A model generated the notes under the pieces. The model worked only from the letters and a program-made list of their open reading frames with translations. It was not told where the DNA came from and ran no database searches. Of a stretch of 20,172 nucleotides of DNA, positions 15,405 to 20,172 are shown piece by piece. The stretch is from Pseudomonadota bacterium (GTDB lineage Bacteria; Pseudomonadota; Gammaproteobacteria; Acidiferrobacterales; UBA6901), in the NCBI GenBank assembly GCA_021785795.1, contig JAJYEK010000057.1, forward strand, positions 1 through 20,172, written 5' to 3'. Numbering within the stretch: the first letter of the stretch is position 1; each line of letters begins with the position of its first letter. A program made the translations under genes and the position numbers.

Positions 15405-15827
15405 ATGAACTCGAAAGTTGAATCTCCGATCGACCCGATCGCCAAGGACGACCTGCAACAGCTTGTTGAGCTCACGCACTTTATTGCATCGGCCCGGGAC
15501 GCAATGTCGGATGAGATGGTGGCACGCATCGCCAGGGCAATGAGCGAGGGTCTCAATCTGCTCGACCGGCTGACACGCAACGAAGGCCTGATGCACCTCC
15601 TTCACATGATCAACCGTGAAGAGGGCCAGCGTCTGCTCATCGCTTTGGCGGAGGTCCTCCGTGCGCTCAGCAAAGACATCGCGGAGGCTGCGCCAGCCGC
15701 AGGCGGCATCGGCGGCGTGCTGCGTGTCGTGCGTGAACCCGGAACGCAGGAGGGTCTGCAGCTTCTTTCTCTGGTTGGCAAGCATCTCAGCCATAGCCTG
15801 CGGGAGCAGTCCCGAAGCAACGGATGA
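15405..15827 (+). CDS. DUF1641-containing protein
   Basis: 140 residues, mostly helical. The C-terminal stretch GGIGGVLRVVREPGTQEGLQ (residues about 99-118), then LLSLVGKHL, fits DUF1641, a family of unknown function often found beside sulfide:quinone oxidoreductase-like or formate dehydrogenase genes. No cysteine and no signal peptide. The start follows GAGGAAA. It is 12 bp after the flavoprotein gene, so the two are probably co-translated or at least co-transcribed; it may be a small partner that helps it bind the membrane or the carriers, but this is inference. Confidence 0.85.
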   Translation: MNSKVESPIDPIAKDDLQQLVELTHFIASARDAMSDEMVARIARAMSEGLNLLDRLTRNEGLMHLLHMINREEGQRLLIALAEVLRALSKDIAEAAPAAGGIGGVLRVVREPGTQEGLQLLSLVGKHLSHSLREQSRSNG

Positions 15828-15845
15828 TTTATCATAATGAGAACA

Positions 15846-15886
15846 GCGCGGCAGGAACGGGACAACACGGTCCGTAACTGCCGCGC
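15846..15886. terminator. Hairpin after the sulfur operon
   Basis: GCGCGGCAG at 15846-15854 pairs perfectly with 15878-15886. An inner ACGG/CCGT pairing (15857-15860 with 15872-15875) extends it. No T-run follows. It lies 18 bp after the DUF1641 stop codon. Confidence 0.5.
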
Positions 15887-16747
15887 CGGTCAGCACCCGG
15901 AACATCGATGCGCTCGGCACCAGCTGATGCAGAAAAGCGAAAACGCACGCACGAGGCATTGCCTTTCCGTCCCCACCCATTACGTTGCTACGCATGCCCG
16001 GGTTTCTCCGGATCGAATGCTCGCGCCAGTCCGGACATTCTCCGTTCCGCCCGACGTTCTGTCGACCATGCACTGCAGACTGCGGACAGCGATGCTGCAG
16101 CACTGTCACATCGGGCAGACCGGCCATTTCAGCGGAAATCCCGCCAACGTCGAATGCCGACGGCTTCTTTCCCTGTAATGCCAGGTGTTTCATCTCGCAC
16201 AGTTCCTCCTGTCCGCCACAGCCTGCCCTATTTTCGATCCTCTCACCCGTCGGATTTGACCGGGATTTCCGAAATTTGCGGCGCAATTCCGGAACGGAGA
16301 CGGCAATTGCCGGTCGAAGCAGTGAATACGATGCTGAACCGGAGTGATGCGCGCCAACCGGCTCACGTGGACAGCCTTCATTTATAACTAAATAATGTGC
16401 TTGAGATGAAAATAACCCTGGCCAGCGGAACCGTCTGTGCCGGGTTGAACGGGTCTGAAGAAGTCGCGACCGGAAGGAACTAGGCACTCAAGGCGGAATC
16501 ACATGATACACTTTCACAAACGTGCGCTGCGGTGGATTACCACCACGCCCGAAACTGGCCCAGTGTGCGTCTGGACTGCAGTAACGGGACCTACCGTCAG
16601 GCCTGGTTCCGGTAGCGAAGACGCTTCTATTCTATAAAATATCCGGCGCCGGATGTCGCCGCGACAGACCATCCGCACTGGACTGTCGGACAGTCATTCC
16701 ATCAAAAACCGTTCAACCGTACCGTCTTTTCCATCAGGAGGCACAAC
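15887..16747. other. Non-coding stretch before the glucoamylase gene
   Basis: Open frames here on both strands overlap each other and resemble nothing known. An AT-rich TATAAA at 16633-16638 may be a -10 element for the glucoamylase operon, but I see no -35 at proper spacing. No copy of the four-copy promoter module was found. Confidence 0.4.
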
Positions 16748-19120
16748 ATGCATGCTCCAGGCCAGCCTGGAACTTCCCCCACCTGGGCCAGCAGTGCCAA
16801 AGATATGGTCGGTACCGCCTTGGGTCCTTCAAAAGTCTGGTTCACTACTGGCTACGGTATCCTCAACGAAATCTATTACCCGCGTGTTGACATCCCGCAA
16901 ACACGCGATCTGGGCTTCATCGTTGCCGACGGCAAGGAATTCTGGGTCGAAGTCAAACGTATGGGCAGTTACCGCACGTGCGTGCCCGGCCCCGGCATCC
17001 CGGTGGTGGAAATCGTGCATACGCATCCCCGCTTTGAGCTGCGCCTGCGCGTCGCACCCGATCCGCTACGCGATGTCATGCTCATCGAGGTTGTCCTGTC
17101 GGGCGAGGAAGGCCTGCGTCCTTATGTACTACTTGCGCCACATTTAGGGGGAACCGGTCATGAGAACACCGCCTATACCGGGGTGTACAACGGGCGCGCC
17201 GTACTGTGGGCGGAGCAAGGACCGTTCGGCCTGGCGCTGGTAGCGGGCGATGAGCGGCAACATGATGCCTTGGGAAGGGCCAGCGCCGGATACGTCGGTG
17301 TAAGCGATGGCTGGCAGGATTTTGCGCACAATGAAGCCATGGCGTGGAGCTACGATACGGCGGGCCCCGGTAACGTGGCCCTTACCGCCGAGCTTGCGCG
17401 CCGTACCGTGTTGGCACTGGGATTCGGCAGCAGCAAGGAATCCGCCGCCACCCTCGCCATTTCAGCCCTGATCCAGCCATTCGAAAATGTCTGGCAGCAC
17501 CAGGTCGAGTGCTGGCAAGCATGGCATGCTGACCGCACACGGACCAGCGCCCCGCCGCCGGGCCTCACTGCAGATCTGGCAGACATCTTCCAGATGTCCG
17601 CCATGGTGCTGCGCACTCATCAGGACAAGACCTACCCTGGTGGCATGGTAGCGAGCCTCAGTGTCCCCTGGGGCAGTACCAAGGATGATCTTGGCGGCTA
17701 TCATCTGGTGTGGCCACGCGATCTCGTGGAGAGCGCGGGCGGACTGCTCGCTCTGGGCGCAGTGAACGAAGCACGCAATATTCTGCGCTATCTGATCGCC
17801 ACCCAGCAGGAAAACGGTCGCTGGTTCCAGAACCAATGGCTGGGGGGGAAACCCTACTGGTCAGGGGTGCAGCTCGATGAAGCCGGCTTTGCAGTGCTTC
17901 TGGTCGCCGCGCTTGCCGAGCGCGGCGCTCTGGACGATATCGTCGTTGACGACATGATCGAGCGTGCGCTGAGCTTCATCGCACAGGAAGGTCCGACCAC
18001 CCAGCAGGACCGCTGGGAAGAGGACGCCGGCGTCAATCCCTTCACGCTTTCGGTGTGCATCGCAGCACTGGTGTGCGGGGCGGAGTTCCTGCCTGAGCCG
18101 GCGCGCGGCTTCGCCTTGGAACTGGCAGATTACTGGAATGCACGCATTGAGCACTGGACCAGTGTGAGGGATACCCAGCTGGCCAGGAAACTCGGGGTGG
18201 ATGGTTACTATGTACGCATGGCGCCCGTACAGGTGCTGGAAGGCCGCAGCGCGCTGAGCCAGGTTTTGCCGATCAAGAACCGTATTCGCAACCTGGGTCT
18301 GGCTGCAGAGGACCAGGTGGGCGGAGATTTCCTGCAACTGGTTCGCTTCGGTCTGCGTCGGGCTGACGATACGCTGATCCGTGCCAGCGTCAAGGTAACC
18401 GATGCGTTGCTCAAAGTGGATACGCCTAGCGGGCCCGCCTGGCACCGCTACAATGGTGACGGGTACGGCGAGCAGGCTGACGGGCACGGATTCAACGGTA
18501 CCGGTCGCGGAAGGGCTTGGCCACTGCTTACCGGCGAGCGTGGTCACTATGCACTCGCTGCCGGGGAAGACGCCCTGCCCTACCTGCGCGCCATGGCTGC
18601 CATGAGCGGGAGTTGCGGTTTGATTCCGGAACAGGTGTGGGACAGTTCGCCGATCCCGGAGCGTAATCTTTACCCTGGCCGACCTTCGGGCTCAGCCATG
18701 CCTCTGGTCTGGGCCCACGCTGAGTTCATCAAGCTGGCTTCGAGCATAGCTTTGGGGCGCCCGTTCGATCGGCCCGAGGCCGTATGGAAGCGTTATCAGG
18801 GTCGCCGGCCTGATACCCCATGGGCATTCTGGTCCCTGCATGCCTGTCCCAGGCGCCTTCCGTACGGCAAGCGCTTGCGCATCTGTCTGCCAGAGCCGGC
18901 ACTGGTCCACTGGGGCACAGACGGCTGGCACGAGATCACCGATACGCCTACGCGCGAGGCCGGCCTCGGTCTTTACGTGGCAGAATTGCCCACCGACAAA
19001 TTGCATCCCGGACAACAGCTTGATTTTACCTTCCGCTGGACCCGCGATGGCCGCTGGCAAGGCCAGGATTACGCCATCGTAGTCAAGCCGCATACCGATT
19101 CCGATCATTATGGACGCTGA
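16748..19120 (+). CDS. GH15 glucoamylase / glucodextranase-like glycoside hydrolase
   Basis: 790 residues. GH15 enzymes release glucose from the non-reducing ends of alpha-glucans by inversion. The N-terminal beta-sandwich domain occupies about 20-255, the (alpha/alpha)6 catalytic domain about 275-675, and a smaller beta-rich C-terminal part about 685-785. The start of the catalytic domain shows GGYHLVWPRDLVESA at 316-330. The general acid is expected in RWEEDAG at 422-428, and the general base is Glu628 in GLIPEQVWDS. No signal peptide is visible, so the protein is probably cytoplasmic and may act on storage glycogen or maltodextrin. ATG 16748 follows AGGAGG with a suitable spacer. It overlaps the next gene by 11 bp. 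It appears unrelated to the thiocyanate genes. Confidence 0.93.
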   Translation: MHAPGQPGTSPTWASSAKDMVGTALGPSKVWFTTGYGILNEIYYPRVDIPQTRDLGFIVADGKEFWVEVKRMGSYRTCVPGPGIPVVEIVHTHPRFELRLRVAPDPLRDVMLIEVVLSGEEGLRPYVLLAPHLGGTGHENTAYTGVYNGRAVLWAEQGPFGLALVAGDERQHDALGRASAGYVGVSDGWQDFAHNEAMAWSYDTAGPGNVALTAELARRTVLALGFGSSKESAATLAISALIQPFENVWQHQVECWQAWHADRTRTSAPPPGLTADLADIFQMSAMVLRTHQDKTYPGGMVASLSVPWGSTKDDLGGYHLVWPRDLVESAGGLLALGAVNEARNILRYLIATQQENGRWFQNQWLGGKPYWSGVQLDEAGFAVLLVAALAERGALDDIVVDDMIERALSFIAQEGPTTQQDRWEEDAGVNPFTLSVCIAALVCGAEFLPEPARGFALELADYWNARIEHWTSVRDTQLARKLGVDGYYVRMAPVQVLEGRSALSQVLPIKNRIRNLGLAAEDQVGGDFLQLVRFGLRRADDTLIRASVKVTDALLKVDTPSGPAWHRYNGDGYGEQADGHGFNGTGRGRAWPLLTGERGHYALAAGEDALPYLRAMAAMSGSCGLIPEQVWDSSPIPERNLYPGRPSGSAMPLVWAHAEFIKLASSIALGRPFDRPEAVWKRYQGRRPDTPWAFWSLHACPRRLPYGKRLRICLPEPALVHWGTDGWHEITDTPTREAGLGLYVAELPTDKLHPGQQLDFTFRWTRDGRWQGQDYAIVVKPHTDSDHYGR

Positions 19121-20172
19121 TGTCATCATCATCGGTACCGGCGCCGGGGGCGGCACGCTGGCAAGAAGTTTATCCGGCACCGGCTTGAAAGTTCTGCTGC
19201 TCGAGCGCGGCGATTTTCTGCGCCGCACCAAGAGCAACTGGGAGCCCGACGCGGTATTTCACCGGCGTGCGTATCATACCGCGGAGCGCTGGCTGGATCG
19301 GCAGGGAACTCCCTTTCAGCCGGTGACCGGCTATCATGTGGGCGGCAACACCAAGCTGTTTGGAGCAGCGGTGTTGCGTCGCAGGGAACGCGATTTCACC
19401 ACGGTGCGCCATGCCGGCGGAGAGTCCGTGGCATGGCCCATACAATACGCGGATCTGGCGCCATTTTACGATCTTGCCGAGCAGTGGTATTTCGCGCATG
19501 GCCAGCGCGGCGAAGATCCCACCGAACCCCCGGCCAGCGGACCCTTCCCCTACCCTCCGGTCAGCCACGAGTCGGCCATCGAAGCGGTTTTCCGGCGCCT
19601 GCAGGCATTCGGTCTGCATCCCTTTCACCTGCCGTTGGCGATCCACCTCGATGAAGCGCGCTATTTCGCAAGCCCGTGTATCCGCTGCGACACCTGTGAT
19701 GGATTTCCCTGCCTGGTGCAGGCCAAGGGAGACGCAGAGAACTGCGCCATACGCCCCGCACTGGCACACACCAACGTATCATTGAAAACAGGCCTGCGCA
19801 TCACTCGACTTCAAAGCTCCGCGGACGGGCGGCGCATCGTCGCAGTGCACGGCGAAGGTGAACAGGGGCCGGAAAGCTTCAGTGCACGGGTCGTGGTGTT
19901 GGCAGCGGGTGCCGTCAACTCGGCTGCCTTGCTGCTGGCCTCGGCCAGCGATGCTCACCCCAGAGGACTTGCCAACAGCTCTGACCAGGTGGGGCGCAAT
20001 TACATGTGTCATTTGAATTCGGTCATGCTGGCGCTTTCGCCCTGGCGCAGCCATTCCACGATCTTCCAGAAAACCATCGGCGTAAACGACTTTTATTATG
20101 ATTCCGGCGATTCCCGGTTTCCCTATCCGCTGGGTCACATCCAGCTGCTCGGTAAAGTCACTGGCGCCGTGC
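19110..20172 (+). CDS. GMC-family FAD oxidoreductase, 3' end missing
   Basis: 354 N-terminal residues of a GMC (glucose-methanol-choline) type flavoprotein; the gene continues beyond the window. GTGAGGGT at 9-16 is the FAD-binding motif with acidic LLLERGD at 29-35. GGNTKLFGAAVLRRRERDF at 78-96 is the GMC signature region, and VVLAAGAVNS at 262-271 is the second. An unusual cysteine group lies at 190, 193, 196, 201 and 212 (CIRCDTCDGFPC and ENC); a metal centre or disulfides are possible. ATG 19110 lies inside the end of the glucoamylase gene, so translation is coupled. Likely substrate is an alcohol or sugar, perhaps a product related to the preceding glucosidase. Confidence 0.9.
   Translation, partial: MDADVIIIGTGAGGGTLARSLSGTGLKVLLLERGDFLRRTKSNWEPDAVFHRRAYHTAERWLDRQGTPFQPVTGYHVGGNTKLFGAAVLRRRERDFTTVRHAGGESVAWPIQYADLAPFYDLAEQWYFAHGQRGEDPTEPPASGPFPYPPVSHESAIEAVFRRLQAFGLHPFHLPLAIHLDEARYFASPCIRCDTCDGFPCLVQAKGDAENCAIRPALAHTNVSLKTGLRITRLQSSADGRRIVAVHGEGEQGPESFSARVVVLAAGAVNSAALLLASASDAHPRGLANSSDQVGRNYMCHLNSVMLALSPWRSHSTIFQKTIGVNDFYYDSGDSRFPYPLGHIQLLGKVTGAV

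Noticed and set aside
14910..16487. 525-codon minus-strand open frame across the flavoprotein, DUF1641 and the following gap
   Set aside because: Its first two-thirds are antisense to well-supported genes, and the remainder shows no known motif.

Overview
The window comes from a moderately GC-rich bacterium, most likely a sulfur-oxidising proteobacterium that grows on thiocyanate. The basis is a complete cobalt-type thiocyanate hydrolase operon (scnA-scnB-scnC plus the P15K activator) and, just downstream, a sulfur-handling operon (DsrE-like, TusA-like, sulfide:quinone oxidoreductase-like, DUF1641). I cannot fix genus or class from the sequence alone.

Layout from left to right. (1) 1-310, minus: 5' part of a NiCoT nickel/cobalt permease. 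(2) 1158-2222, plus: a CynR-like LysR regulator. (3) 3799-4737, plus: a formate/nitrite-transporter (FNT) family channel ending in a strong hairpin. (4) 4810-5249: a decayed IS3-family element. (5) 8683 back to 5465, minus: a probable operon of a second scnA-scnB pair, a DGC-domain cysteine-rich protein and a thiamine-diphosphate enzyme, with no scnC partner. (6) 11001-12989, plus: the complete scnABC-P15K operon. (7) 13522-15827, plus: dsrE-tusA-sqr-DUF1641. (8) 16748-20172, plus: a GH15 glucoamylase overlapping a GMC oxidoreductase that runs off the window; these look unrelated to thiocyanate.

The main non-coding discovery is a 57-bp promoter module present four times: next to the cynR-like gene (pointing toward the NiCoT gene), upstream of the FNT gene, upstream of scnA2 and upstream of scnA1. 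Each has a 31-bp block containing an AT-N7-AT interrupted dyad and ending in TCTTGG, followed after exactly 20 bp by a -10-like hexamer (CATAGT, CATAGT, CATATT, TATATG). The geometry fits promoters activated by a LysR-type regulator, with the neighbouring CynR-like protein as the obvious candidate.

Read together, this suggests one thiocyanate regulon: the FNT channel may move thiocyanate or a related anion, NiCoT may supply cobalt, ScnABC hydrolyses thiocyanate to carbonyl sulfide and ammonia, P15K helps load cobalt, and the downstream flavoprotein and sulfur carriers may process sulfide released from carbonyl sulfide. The orphan scnA2-scnB2-DGC-ThDP operon has the same promoter module and no obvious function, and is the best candidate here for something undescribed. 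Several long stretches (311-1093, 2223-3247, 9106-10773, 13030-13521, 15887-16747) have no convincing genes.
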